Shown here one piece after another: positions 1-9,989 of a DNA stretch of 64,000 nt (its first letter is position 1; every line of letters begins with the position of its first letter). The translations under genes and the position numbers were made by a program. A model generated the notes under the pieces. That model saw nothing but the letters and a program-made list of their open reading frames with translations. It ran no database searches and was not told the origin of the DNA. Source of the DNA: CAYQEU01 sp964532005 (GTDB taxonomy: Bacteria; Patescibacteriota; Doudnabacteria; UBA920); NCBI GenBank assembly GCA_964532005.1, contig CAZHER010000004.1, positions 22,553 to 86,552 of the forward strand, written 5' to 3'.

Positions 1-3000
1 GCTGCTACAGGCCTGTTTAATGTCTTAACCGGTAACCTTAAAGTAGGTAACGGCACTCCCGACACTTCACTTAATGGCGAAGATGCCTATATTGAGGGCA
101 CTTTAGAAGTAGACTCTCTAGCTGGTGCTGGAACCCGCTGTGTACAAGTAGCAGCTGACGGTACAGTATCTGCTGCAGCTTCCGCTTGTAGTGGGGGAGT
201 TACCTTACAATCCGCCTATGATGGTGGCAATACAATTGAAACAGCTTCAAATGCAGCTGTCGTTATTACAGAGACTACAGCCTCTGCTAGTACCAATGAT
301 TTACTCCAACTTACTTTTAATCCAGGTGCCCCTGCCACTGCTTCTGGAGACGCTTTGCAAATTACCATGGATGCCGGGGACACCAATGGTCATACTGGCA
401 ATGGTCTGCGAATTATTGTTGACGCATCTCAGACCGCTGGTTTTCCAATTTTAGTAGAAGATGATTCTGCCATAGCATTATTCCAACTGACAGACAATGG
501 GGCCTTAACTCTGGGTGCGGCAACAGCGGAAACTACAGCCATCACTATTACCGATACCGACTATACTAATGCCCTGTCGATAGCGGATAATGATATTACC
601 GGAACCACTTTCGATATCATCGGAACTACAGGAGACCTGAACTTTACTAACTTCGACGTCACAGGTAGTAATGGCAACATAGTTACTGCTGGAACCTTGG
701 CTGTTAATGGCGACAGTATTACAGCAGACGGTGCGACTCTGACGGTCAATGCCGCTGGTAATGTAGATATTCAAGATGCGCTCAATGCCGACAATATTAC
801 TACTGATACTGGCGGTGTGTCTATCGCTTCCGGTCAGTCCTTTACTGGTAGCGGGGCTGTAACCCTGTCTTCTGCAACAGCCTCTGCTCTAACAATTAAC
901 TCTGGCACTACGGGAACCATTAGTATTGGTGATGACGGTAGCGCTGAAAGTTTATTAATCGGCACCGGCGTAGCTGCTAAGACTATCACCATCGGCAACT
1001 CTAACGATGATACTTTCTCCATAGCATCCTCTGGTCTTAACGTAACCAGCGGTGGCGCCCTCACTGGCGTAGCTTCTATTGATACTATTAATGTATCTTC
1101 TACAGCTTTAACCTTTACTTCTACTGCTCCAACCATCTCTGTTTCTACTGCTGCCACAGCTCTTAATATTGATGCCGGCACCAGTGGTGCTGTTAACATT
1201 GCAGGAACATCAACTGGTAGCATCAACTTTGCTGGTGGCTTTGGCTTAACTGGTTGTACTATCACCACAGCAGGAGCATTGTCTTGTGATGGTAATATAG
1301 CTGGACCTTCTACTGGTTCTGTCGGATATTGGTCTCGCAGCGGGACACTGCTTTCTCCCGCAACAAGTGGTGACAGTTTAAGTGTGCCGGGTGCCGGATC
1401 ATCCAGTGAAAAGTTCGGTGCAAGCAGTGCTGCTGCTGGAGGTTTCTCTGTGGCGGTAGGGAATACTGCAAGTTCAGCAGGAGACCACAGTACTGCTATT
1501 GGATACCAGTCATCTGCAGGAACTTCTGGTTCTGTTGCGGTAGGAAGACAAGCTGCAGTAAGTACAAACGCTCAAGGGGTGGCAATTGGTTATGGGGCTA
1601 CTACTTCCGGGTCAAATGCCGTATCTTTAGCTGTCAGCGCAAGCGCAGCTGGTTCAGAAGCAATCGCTATTGGTTCTGCCTCTAGTGCCGGCCATACTAA
1701 TGCTATTGTTTTAGGAGCTGGCGCAGCCAGTACTGCTGCTAATCAGTTCGTAGCAGGATCCTCCAGCAAAGGCCTGCTAGATGTTTACTTTGGCGAGGGT
1801 GTACAAGATGGTACACCACTAGCTTACACAATCCATGGGACCGGTGCCCGAGGAGGAACAGACACAGACACTGCAGGAGCTGCTTTACAATTTGCTGGCG
1901 GTATTGCTACTGGAAATGCTGCCGGTGGCGACATTATTTTCCAGACTTCAGATGCAGGTGTTAGCGGAAATTCCGCCCAAAGCTTAACCACTAAAATGAT
2001 TTTGACAGAGTTAGGAGCTTTGGGTATTGGTACTACGGGGCCAGATCGTAAGTTAGATGTATTGGATGCTTCTAATGCACAGTTAAGATTAACACAAGCT
2101 GACGGATCGACTTATACTGACATTCAAACCAACAGCTCCGGGTACCTGTCTTTCACTCCCACAGGAAGCAGGACTATTGTAAATGGAGCTAATCATACTG
2201 GTACAGCTGGTACAGCCAATCTATTTGTAAATGTTACAGATTCAGCTGCTTCAGACTTAGGTGGTTCCTTAGGTTTCGGACAAGGCGGTACGGCTTATGC
2301 GTTAATTTCTGGCCGTACTGATGGAGCAGGTGGAAACCCTGGCTATATGGCTTTTGCAACAAGAAATAGCAGCAACGTGGTCGCTGAACATATGAGAATT
2401 ACAAGTACTGGACAGATTGGTATGGGCGTTACACCAACAACAGGAACCGGTAAACTTCAGGTGGTAACAACAGCTGGAAATGTATCCGGTATTCAAGTTG
2501 ACCATACTGCCAACGAGGGCGGAGCGACTGCATACGGTATAAAGGTTACTCGTTCAGGAACTGCTTCAACAGCTTACGGGTACTATGCAGAAGTTAGTGG
2601 AGCAACTACTAATGTAGGAGCTTACTTGCAAGCAGAAAATAGCGCCACAGCCACTGTATCTGAAATTGCCAGATTAACCAGCTTGACTTCTGGTACAGCT
2701 GCTAACAATATTGGAGCTTCCCTTACCTTCTATACAGAAGACACCAACGGCTCTTCTGAATTTGCAGGATCTATAGCAGGGATATTAACAAATGCTACAC
2801 ATGGTGCAGAGGCTGGTGCTTTGGTGTTGTCTAGTAGAGGAGCTGAAGGATTGAGAATAATTAATTCTGGTAGTGTTGGTATTGGTACTACTGGTCCAGA
2901 CAGACAGTTGGAAATAAACAATGCTTCAGGTAATAATTTACGTTTAACATACAATGACAGCAATGGTTCCGCAGGTAATTATGTAGATTTTTTGACTACT

Positions 3001-6000
3001 TCTGGTGGTAATTTAACCATTGTACCAAATACAGGTGGTAATGTTACCGTTGGTGCTACAGGGGCCCCAGGCAGCATCACCATTCACCAACCAGCAGGCA
3101 ATTATTATCCAACTTTGAGCTTTGAAAGTAATGGTGCATCCGGAAGTAATATTCAAGGTTATTTAACCAATATGTATTTAAATTCTGGAACTGGTGGAAA
3201 TGTGTATGCTAATGCCGGTGCTGGTGGAGGTTTTATAGTCCAAGCCACCGCAGCTACGTCGGGTGTGCCGACTTTAATGACAGTTACGGGTCCAGCTTAT
3301 ACTGGTTTAACAGCTGATACTGAATCCAGCGATGTGTACATGAATCTTGCTCGAACTGTTCAGTTTACCGCAGGCGGGGGAGCTTTCACTAATCAGCGAG
3401 CTGTTAAAATTTTAGCTCCTACATACTCTGCAACCTCTGCTGAAACCATTACAAATGCCGCAACTCTTTATGTAGATGCAGCTCCTACAGCAGGGACAAA
3501 TATGACTTTGACCAACAGCTATGCTTTATGGGTAGATGCTGGTACAGCAAGATTTGACGGTGATGTCGTAATCTCTGGAACATGTACTGGTTGTGGCGGT
3601 GGAGGTGGTTCTCTATCAAGTTTGACCGCTGCCACCACTGATGACACTGATAATGATAATCTTAATTATCAGATTGATTGGGATTGGTCCACTGTGACAA
3701 CCCAAAATGCGTTCGCTTTGAATGCAACTGGTAATGGTCTAACCTCTGGCTCTATTTTTAAAGCCACAACCGCCTCAACTGGGGCTATTAGTAATGGTGC
3801 AGTTCAATTTGCTGCTTCTGGTAATTACTCTGGTACCGGAGGATTATTGAATGCAACAGCAACCGCGTCCACTGCTGGTACTTTAGTTAACTTCACAAAT
3901 AATACTGCTAGCTACACTGGCAATCTGCTGGCCATGTCACTAACAGGCCAAACCTCAGGAACAGGTCTTTCGATTACCGGCGGCGGTGCCAACTTAANNN
4001 NNNNNNNNNNNNNNNNNNNNNNNNNNNNNNNNNNNNNNNNNNNNNNNNNNNNNNNNNNNNNNNNNNNNNNNNNNNNNNNNNNNNNNNNNNNNNNNNNTGG
4101 TGCCGGTATCTTGCAGCTTACCGCAAACAGCGCAACTACTGGAGTTGTTCAAGCGATTTCTACTACTGGGCTTACAACCGGTTCCGCTCAGAGAATTACA
4201 GGTTCCGGTGCTACTATGCAAACCGGTGGTGAACTGATTGATCTTGTTCTTGGTGCTAACACTGTTGGTGCAGGATTGACCATCACTGGTACCGGTACAT
4301 ATACAGGCACAGGTTCGGCTGATGGTCTTATTAATGTTGTAGCCAACTCTCTTACCACAGGAGATGGATCTAAAATGTCGTTCACGGGCCTTACTTCAGG
4401 TACCGGATTAGAAATCATTGGTGGCACATCTATGACCACTAACGGTGAGTTACTCGACATCAACATGGGTGCTGCCACAGCGGGTAATGGTATTAATATT
4501 GCAACTACTGGAGTTTATACAGGCACTGGACTTGAAGTTATCACTGCAAACAGCGCTACTACTGGTAACTTGGCTACCTGGTCTATGACAGGCCAAACCT
4601 CAGGAACAGGTCTTTCGATTACCGGCGGCGGTGCCAACTTAACAGCTAGCGGCGAACTTATTGATCTTCAGATGGGTGCCGCAACTGTAGGGTCTGGTCT
4701 TAATATCACCACTTCCGGTGTCTATACTGGTGCCGGTATCTTGCAGCTTACCGCAAACAGCGCAACTACTGGAGTTGTTCAACAAATTACTGCAAATGGT
4801 TTGAGCACAGGTAGCATGCTTAGCTTGAGTTCAAGTGGTACTGCAGGAGCGACAGGACAGAAAGGAATTAATGTATCGTTGAGTGGCAACAATGGCAGCG
4901 GATCGCAGACCACATATGGCGGGTACTTTAGCAATACTCATGGCGGAAGTGGTACCAATGTTGCTTTGTATGCAATTGCTACTACCGGTACAAGCAATTA
5001 TGCTGCAATATTTGATAGTGGAAATGTTGGTATAGGTACAACAGCCCCAGCTTCATTGCTACATATTCAACAAGAATCTGATAGTACAGATGTAACCGCT
5101 CCTATAGCACTGGACGTAAACAGCGTTGGAGCCGCGGGTGAACTAACTGCATCTAGCGGAGCTCAAACATTTGCTCGCATTGCTCCAGTTATAAATCAAA
5201 CTTCCAGTGCAAGTTACACTGCCCTCAAAGTTAATGTAACTGAAACGGCAACCACAACCTTGAATGGGTTAAATCGTTTGGCAGACTTCCAGGCCAGTGA
5301 TTCATCCAAATTAGCTATCCGCAACGACGGGTCTCTGTTGCTACAAAATGCCGCAAATATTGTCACCCCATATGGCAGTCTTGGAACTTTCCAAAATCAT
5401 TTAGTTCGCTCTGAAGCATTTGATAATGCATCTTGGACTAAGACAAACGTAACTGCTCCTACAGCTGATGCACAAACAGCGCCTGATGGAAGTACAACAG
5501 CAGAGAGCTTGGCTACTAGTTCTAGCGGTGGAGATGTTTGTCAGTGGTCGGGTACAGCTGCAGGAAGCGACACATTTACATTTTCAATTTGGGCCCGTTC
5601 GACAAGCGGAACTCAAAACTTTGATATGCGAATCGATGCCGGTGCTACGAGCTGTGCTACTGCTAACAACGTGACAGGAACTGCAGTTACACATACCGCA
5701 ACTACAAGCTGGCAGAGGTTCAGCGTTACTCAGACATTTTCAAGCGCAACAGGAAATGTAAAAACCCGTATTTTCCCGGGCGGTACCGGTGGTACCGGCA
5801 CAGTTTACGCATGGGGTGCTCAGTTGGACAAAGATAGCAAGGCCAATGCTTATGCTTATACAACTAGCGGTGCGCTAACAAACGTCAATAGAGGGGGAAC
5901 AGCCGTGTCAAATTTTGCTACTCAGTCCGGCTACTCATATGGCGGTAGAAAAATTATCAACTTAGAGGGTGCAATTTCTGCTTCCTCAACCTTGGTTGGA

Positions 6001-7776
6001 GAGATGATCCGTGTTAATGACAATGCAACCGGCACAGACGATACCGCAACAGTTAGAGCTTTAGAAGTCCAAAGTTATAGCGGTACCAATATTAATGGTG
6101 TAAATACAGCCATTGCTGGATTTGGATATACTTTCGGTGTACACGCAGTTTCAACTGGACAGGCCAATGAAGCTGCCCAGCCGGCAGCCGTATTTGCCGA
6201 CTTAGACAATGGAAATGCCCCAACACAGGGAAATGCTATTCGTGCTTACAGCGACAACTTGAGCAGTGCTGATTTGGTCAGCTTCTATCATGAAAACTCT
6301 TCTGGCGTTAACTTCACTGGAAACGGCCTGGAAATGAACTTTGGAAACGGCTCCGCAGATTTTACTGGAAATTATATTAGTCTTCAAAAAGAGGGAACAG
6401 AAAGTTTTCACGTAGATGACGATGGTAGTACCTTCATTAGTCTCACCGGCACCACTGCCACAGATAGATTATGTTGGGACGGTACTGGCGGCACCAATGA
6501 AGAAATTGTTGACTGTACAGGCACCCCTGGCGACTTGGCTGAAAATTTTGGAACCACCGACACCTCAATCGAAGCCGGTGATGTGGTAGTGTCTTCTGGG
6601 AATGCTTATGAATTGATAAAAGATGGACACTTTACCACCAAAGCTTTTGTTGCCAAGAGCTCACAAGCCTATCAGAATAATATTGTTGGTATTGTTTCTA
6701 CCCAGCCGAATGAAGTATATGCCGATGATTTGTTTACCGCTTCCGAACACCCACGTCCAGTAGCTCTGGTCGGACGTGTTCCTGTAAAAGTGACTACTGA
6801 AAATGGACCAATCCAGCCTGGGGACTACTTAACTTCTTCTGCAGAACATCCAGGTAAGGCCATGAAAGCCACCAAGCCGGGCATGGTTATTGGGCAGGCT
6901 CTGTCAGCTTTCAGCGGCAGTCAGTTCGGCGAAGTCATTGTGTTTGTAAATCCTTTCTATTACAACCCAACTGTAACTGTTGATGCAAACGGCAACGTGA
7001 ATCTGCAAATGGGCAGCTCTGGTACTACGCTTACGGCCAGTACCGCTGACCAGGCAGCATATATGATAGACCAGCAGGGAAGCGGCAATTTGCTTCAGGT
7101 GCAACAAACTGGAGTTGACCGCTTGCTTATTGCTAACAATGGATCTTTGAATTTGAACATCACTCCGGTAGATGATGCTGAGCTGATTTTGGAAGTTAAA
7201 ACCGGAACAGAGAAAAAATTTAGTATCAATGCTCGGGGCGATATGGGAGTGTATGGAGTAATAGTAGTAAAGGATGACAGTTTTGCCGGCTCGATTGCCA
7301 CCAATGAGCAAGGCTTGGCAGAAGTCACATTTAGCTACCATTTAGGGACAGGCAAGCCGGTAGTTCAGCTTACCCCGGAAGCTATTGTGCCGGTGTTTGC
7401 CCAAATTCAAGAATTTAAACAGGATGAAGACGGCAACTATACCGGATTTGTGATTAAGACATTTGGCGTGGTTGCCAGCCCGATAAGCTCTGTCGTGCAC
7501 TACAACGTGACAGCGAAGCAGGACGGCTACTCAACTTTTGGCAGCACCATGGCAGTTGAGGAGAATAACTCCGCCTATGATGGAGTCGGTATGATAGTAG
7601 GGGATGATGAAACTGCAGGCGGTGGCAGTGGTTATAGTTCGGACTTTAATCCTTTGAGCCCTGATGATATACTTGGTATAACAGAAGGCAGTCCAGAACC
7701 AGATCCAGATGCTGGTACTCCCACAGAACCCCAGCCAACTGATTCTGGGACGGTAGCTGGCGAATCCACCCCATAA
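1..7776 (+). CDS. Giant repetitive surface protein, 5'-partial
   Basis: The frame is already open at base 1, so the gene starts upstream; about 2590 residues are visible. Composition is Thr/Ser/Gly/Ala/Asn-rich with beta-repeat character. Roughly nt 1440-1740 encode short SxAIG-type repeats like the left-handed beta-roll of YadA/Hep_Hag heads. Several GIGTT(A/G)P motifs resemble phage tail-fibre or large CPR surface proteins. Repeats of about 65 residues fill nt 3700-4800 and are interrupted by the 100-N gap. A non-repetitive C-terminal module (from about nt 6500, GDLAENF, then EAGDVV) precedes an acidic, Pro-rich tail. No membrane segment or sortase motif is seen at the C-terminus. It is probably an exported adhesin or surface-layer-like filament; the anchor and secretion signal would be upstream. 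It ends 3 nt before the next gene, so it is probably cotranscribed with the two serine hydrolase-like genes. Confidence 0.8.
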   Translation, partial: AATGLFNVLTGNLKVGNGTPDTSLNGEDAYIEGTLEVDSLAGAGTRCVQVAADGTVSAAASACSGGVTLQSAYDGGNTIETASNAAVVITETTASASTNDLLQLTFNPGAPATASGDALQITMDAGDTNGHTGNGLRIIVDASQTAGFPILVEDDSAIALFQLTDNGALTLGAATAETTAITITDTDYTNALSIADNDITGTTFDIIGTTGDLNFTNFDVTGSNGNIVTAGTLAVNGDSITADGATLTVNAAGNVDIQDALNADNITTDTGGVSIASGQSFTGSGAVTLSSATASALTINSGTTGTISIGDDGSAESLLIGTGVAAKTITIGNSNDDTFSIASSGLNVTSGGALTGVASIDTINVSSTALTFTSTAPTISVSTAATALNIDAGTSGAVNIAGTSTGSINFAGGFGLTGCTITTAGALSCDGNIAGPSTGSVGYWSRSGTLLSPATSGDSLSVPGAGSSSEKFGASSAAAGGFSVAVGNTASSAGDHSTAIGYQSSAGTSGSVAVGRQAAVSTNAQGVAIGYGATTSGSNAVSLAVSASAAGSEAIAIGSASSAGHTNAIVLGAGAASTAANQFVAGSSSKGLLDVYFGEGVQDGTPLAYTIHGTGARGGTDTDTAGAALQFAGGIATGNAAGGDIIFQTSDAGVSGNSAQSLTTKMILTELGALGIGTTGPDRKLDVLDASNAQLRLTQADGSTYTDIQTNSSGYLSFTPTGSRTIVNGANHTGTAGTANLFVNVTDSAASDLGGSLGFGQGGTAYALISGRTDGAGGNPGYMAFATRNSSNVVAEHMRITSTGQIGMGVTPTTGTGKLQVVTTAGNVSGIQVDHTANEGGATAYGIKVTRSGTASTAYGYYAEVSGATTNVGAYLQAENSATATVSEIARLTSLTSGTAANNIGASLTFYTEDTNGSSEFAGSIAGILTNATHGAEAGALVLSSRGAEGLRIINSGSVGIGTTGPDRQLEINNASGNNLRLTYNDSNGSAGNYVDFLTTSGGNLTIVPNTGGNVTVGATGAPGSITIHQPAGNYYPTLSFESNGASGSNIQGYLTNMYLNSGTGGNVYANAGAGGGFIVQATAATSGVPTLMTVTGPAYTGLTADTESSDVYMNLARTVQFTAGGGAFTNQRAVKILAPTYSATSAETITNAATLYVDAAPTAGTNMTLTNSYALWVDAGTARFDGDVVISGTCTGCGGGGGSLSSLTAATTDDTDNDNLNYQIDWDWSTVTTQNAFALNATGNGLTSGSIFKATTASTGAISNGAVQFAASGNYSGTGGLLNATATASTAGTLVNFTNNTASYTGNLLAMSLTGQTSGTGLSITGGGANLXXXXXXXXXXXXXXXXXXXXXXXXXXXXXXXXXXGAGILQLTANSATTGVVQAISTTGLTTGSAQRITGSGATMQTGGELIDLVLGANTVGAGLTITGTGTYTGTGSADGLINVVANSLTTGDGSKMSFTGLTSGTGLEIIGGTSMTTNGELLDINMGAATAGNGINIATTGVYTGTGLEVITANSATTGNLATWSMTGQTSGTGLSITGGGANLTASGELIDLQMGAATVGSGLNITTSGVYTGAGILQLTANSATTGVVQQITANGLSTGSMLSLSSSGTAGATGQKGINVSLSGNNGSGSQTTYGGYFSNTHGGSGTNVALYAIATTGTSNYAAIFDSGNVGIGTTAPASLLHIQQESDSTDVTAPIALDVNSVGAAGELTASSGAQTFARIAPVINQTSSASYTALKVNVTETATTTLNGLNRLADFQASDSSKLAIRNDGSLLLQNAANIVTPYGSLGTFQNHLVRSEAFDNASWTKTNVTAPTADAQTAPDGSTTAESLATSSSGGDVCQWSGTAAGSDTFTFSIWARSTSGTQNFDMRIDAGATSCATANNVTGTAVTHTATTSWQRFSVTQTFSSATGNVKTRIFPGGTGGTGTVYAWGAQLDKDSKANAYAYTTSGALTNVNRGGTAVSNFATQSGYSYGGRKIINLEGAISASSTLVGEMIRVNDNATGTDDTATVRALEVQSYSGTNINGVNTAIAGFGYTFGVHAVSTGQANEAAQPAAVFADLDNGNAPTQGNAIRAYSDNLSSADLVSFYHENSSGVNFTGNGLEMNFGNGSADFTGNYISLQKEGTESFHVDDDGSTFISLTGTTATDRLCWDGTGGTNEEIVDCTGTPGDLAENFGTTDTSIEAGDVVVSSGNAYELIKDGHFTTKAFVAKSSQAYQNNIVGIVSTQPNEVYADDLFTASEHPRPVALVGRVPVKVTTENGPIQPGDYLTSSAEHPGKAMKATKPGMVIGQALSAFSGSQFGEVIVFVNPFYYNPTVTVDANGNVNLQMGSSGTTLTASTADQAAYMIDQQGSGNLLQVQQTGVDRLLIANNGSLNLNITPVDDAELILEVKTGTEKKFSINARGDMGVYGVIVVKDDSFAGSIATNEQGLAEVTFSYHLGTGKPVVQLTPEAIVPVFAQIQEFKQDEDGNYTGFVIKTFGVVASPISSVVHYNVTAKQDGYSTFGSTMAVEENNSAYDGVGMIVGDDETAGGGSGYSSDFNPLSPDDILGITEGSPEPDPDAGTPTEPQPTDSGTVAGESTP
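3998..4097. other. Assembly gap of 100 N
   Basis: Exactly 100 N, a usual scaffolding placeholder. It lies inside the giant surface gene between two 55-bp stretches (3943-3997 and 4098-4152). The same two stretches recur intact around an 85-bp segment at 4588-4782. Both 100 and 85 leave the reading frame unchanged, because they differ by 15. Confidence 0.98.
4588..4782 (+). repeat. 195-bp coding repeat, intact copy of the gap locus
   Basis: Bases 4588-4642 are identical to 3943-3997 and bases 4728-4782 are identical to 4098-4152. The 85 bases between them are the best guess for what the N gap hides. The repeat encodes a surface-protein unit beginning TGQTSGTGLSITGGG. Confidence 0.85.
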
Positions 7777-7779
7777 AAT

Positions 7780-8826
7780 ATGAACTCTAACACAAAAAAA
7801 CTAGCATTTTTTCTACTGATTGGTTTCACTGCAGGAGCAGGGACAGTGGGTTTATTGCGGTTTGGAAATGCTGGGCTTGTTGATAAATATTTAGGAAAGC
7901 CTCCAACCACAAGCATCTATGATACCAATGAGGGAAGCAAGTTTATTAAACCTTTGCTTTTGACTGAGTATGATAGTCAGGATGAAAGTTTGGCTTGGTA
8001 TCCTTATGAGCAAAAGATTAAAGATGAAGTGCAGGCAGAAATAAGTAGACACCCAGAAATAGAGGTGGGTTTTTACTATCACGACCTGTCTAACTTGAGC
8101 TGGTTTGGGATTAATGAAAATGAAAAATTTATTCCAGCCAGCCTACTTAAACTCCCCATGCTTATTTCTTATTATAAGCTTCGCGAGTCTGACCCGACGA
8201 TTTTTGATCAGACTATTAACTACAAAGGGGAAAATTTTAATGATAAGAAAAACTTGGGCCAGAGCAACAACATTGTCCCGGGCGGAACTTACACAGTCAA
8301 ACACCTTTTGGATGAGATGATTATAAATTCTGACAACAACGCATTAGAGCTTTTGTTTGCCTACAAGCGAGATATTTTAAAAAATTTATTTGATGATCTT
8401 CAAACACCTCTTCCTGAGCAATCTACTGAGCTAGCAACCGACAGCTACCTTTCTGCAAGAGACTACGGAAAGTTTTTCTTGATTTTGTACAATGCTTCAT
8501 ATTTGAACAGGAAAGATTCCGAAGAAGTTTTAGAAATGTTGTCCAAAATTAATTTTAAAGACGGGTTAACCGGGAGTCTCCCCGACGATGTGGTGGTCAG
8601 TCATAAGTTCGGCGAACGAATTATAGCCGGGAATGGCAACGATGCAATTCAAGAATTTCACGACTGCGGCATTGTTTATTTTCCCAATAAACCTTATAAG
8701 ATTTGCATAATGACAAAAGGCCACGACCTAGTAAAACAGCAGGAATTGGTTAGAGAGATCTCAAAAATCATATACTATCGGATTTCCGTTGGAGCACAGG
8801 CAAATATTTCGAACTTATTTAGTTAG
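7780..8826 (+). CDS. Membrane-anchored serine hydrolase, class A beta-lactamase fold (copy 1)
   Basis: 348 aa. One hydrophobic N-terminal segment (about residues 8-27) acts as signal anchor, so the catalytic domain should face outward. The three signatures of serine penicillin-recognising enzymes are present: SLLK (Ser121, Lys124), SDN (184-186) and K-F-G at 276 in the place of KTG. The Glu166 omega-loop motif of true class A beta-lactamases is not obvious. A cell-wall hydrolase or transpeptidase-like role, or processing of the neighbouring surface protein, is as likely as antibiotic resistance. It starts 3 nt after the giant gene and is followed 17 nt later by a paralogue, so this is a tandem duplication in one operon. 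Confidence 0.8.
   Translation: MNSNTKKLAFFLLIGFTAGAGTVGLLRFGNAGLVDKYLGKPPTTSIYDTNEGSKFIKPLLLTEYDSQDESLAWYPYEQKIKDEVQAEISRHPEIEVGFYYHDLSNLSWFGINENEKFIPASLLKLPMLISYYKLRESDPTIFDQTINYKGENFNDKKNLGQSNNIVPGGTYTVKHLLDEMIINSDNNALELLFAYKRDILKNLFDDLQTPLPEQSTELATDSYLSARDYGKFFLILYNASYLNRKDSEEVLEMLSKINFKDGLTGSLPDDVVVSHKFGERIIAGNGNDAIQEFHDCGIVYFPNKPYKICIMTKGHDLVKQQELVREISKIIYYRISVGAQANISNLFS
8123..8197 (+). repeat. 75-bp identical block shared by the two hydrolase genes
   Basis: Bases 8123-8197 and 9190-9264 are identical, with none of the synonymous changes seen on either side. The block covers the SxxK motif. Recent gene conversion or strong local selection would explain it. Confidence 0.9.
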
Positions 8827-8843
8827 CACTTTTTGGCTTATTT

Positions 8844-9872
8844 ATGAGTAAAAATATCAAATTTAAATTAATATTAGCATTTTTTGCAGGAGCTTTGTGT
8901 GTTTTGGCTTTAGTATTCTGCGGAGTTGTTAACTCCAATAAAAACAAAGGTGAAGACAGTAGCTCGGCAGGCGTTGCCTATTTCACCCAAAATAATTTGG
9001 ACTATAAATTTATCAAGCCCTTGTTAGATGTAGAATATGCAAACCAAGAGGATAGTTTAAGACAATTTCCTCTACATGCAAAAATTAAGAGTTTGGTTGA
9101 AAAAGAAATAGAAAAATATCCAGAGGTGGAAATTGGTTTTTACTTTAATGACCTTAACAACGCTGGATGGTTCGGTATAAATGAAGACAAAAAATTTATT
9201 CCAGCCAGCCTACTTAAACTCCCCATGCTTATTTCTTATTATAAGCTTCGCGAGTCTGACCCGAATATCTTTAATAATAAAATTGCTTATGTGGGGGACA
9301 ACTACAACTCTGTGAGGAACACTGGGGAGTCTTCTGACGTGACCCCAGGTAATACCTATACAGTTGAACAGCTGTTGCGCAACATGATAATCAATTCGGA
9401 TAATAATGCTTTAGAGTTATTATATAACTTTAGGAAAGATGCCTTAAAAGATATTTTTGAAGATTTGAATGCGCCGTTGCCAGAAAAGAGAGAAAATATT
9501 GCAACTCAGGAATTTATAACTCCTAGAGAGATGTCTAAGTTCTTTCTGGTTTTGTATAACGGGTCTTACCTAAAAAAGAGCGACTCCGAAGAGGCTCTTA
9601 AACTTTTGTCTGAGGTCAGATACAAAGATGGGATAGTAGCTGGTGTTCCAAACAACATAGTTGTTAGTCACAAGTACGGCGAGAGACAGATTCATATTGG
9701 CAATGGCGATGTTCACGATGAATTCCACGATTGCGGAATTGTATATTACACCCAAAATCCATATAAGCTATGCATAATGACTAAAGGAAAAGATTTAACC
9801 ATAGAGAAATCTTCCACTATAATATCCAGTCTATCAAAATTGGTTTATCAAGGCATGGTAACCGGAAAGTAA
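8844..9872 (+). CDS. Membrane-anchored serine hydrolase, class A beta-lactamase fold (copy 2)
   Basis: 342 aa, paralogue of the preceding gene with the same plan: an N-terminal transmembrane anchor (about residues 7-26), SLLK (Ser122, Lys125), SDN, and K-Y-G near the C-terminus. The two proteins diverge over most of their length but share one 75-bp stretch of identical DNA across the SxxK active site. The change from KTG to K-F/Y-G in both copies suggests a shared, non-standard substrate. It is the last gene of the first surface-protein operon; a new promoter starts 18 nt after the stop. Confidence 0.8.
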   Translation: MSKNIKFKLILAFFAGALCVLALVFCGVVNSNKNKGEDSSSAGVAYFTQNNLDYKFIKPLLDVEYANQEDSLRQFPLHAKIKSLVEKEIEKYPEVEIGFYFNDLNNAGWFGINEDKKFIPASLLKLPMLISYYKLRESDPNIFNNKIAYVGDNYNSVRNTGESSDVTPGNTYTVEQLLRNMIINSDNNALELLYNFRKDALKDIFEDLNAPLPEKRENIATQEFITPREMSKFFLVLYNGSYLKKSDSEEALKLLSEVRYKDGIVAGVPNNIVVSHKYGERQIHIGNGDVHDEFHDCGIVYYTQNPYKLCIMTKGKDLTIEKSSTIISSLSKLVYQGMVTGK

Positions 9873-9889
9873 GAGGTATAAAAATATAC

Positions 9890-9918
9890 TTGCAAAAAAA
9901 TTGAAACTATGCTATAAT
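9890..9918 (+). promoter_or_regulatory. Promoter of the second giant-protein operon
   Basis: A -35 box TTGCAA (9890-9895), a 17-bp spacer and a perfect -10 TATAAT (9913-9918). Transcription would start near 9925, giving a 5' UTR of about 65 nt before the ATG at 9990. No clear Shine-Dalgarno sequence precedes that ATG. Confidence 0.85.
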
Positions 9919-9989
9919 ATATTTAAGTTCATTTTACCTATTGGTTTTATAAGAAAAGCCAAAAATCTGAAACAAAAATAAAAATACAA

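Noticed and set aside
834..1268. Long minus-strand reading frames inside the giant surface genes (also many in 10-18 kb)
   Set aside because: The sense strand is biased to Ala/Thr/Gly codons with few antisense stops, so long mirror frames arise by composition. Their products are Val/Pro/Ala-rich without start signals.
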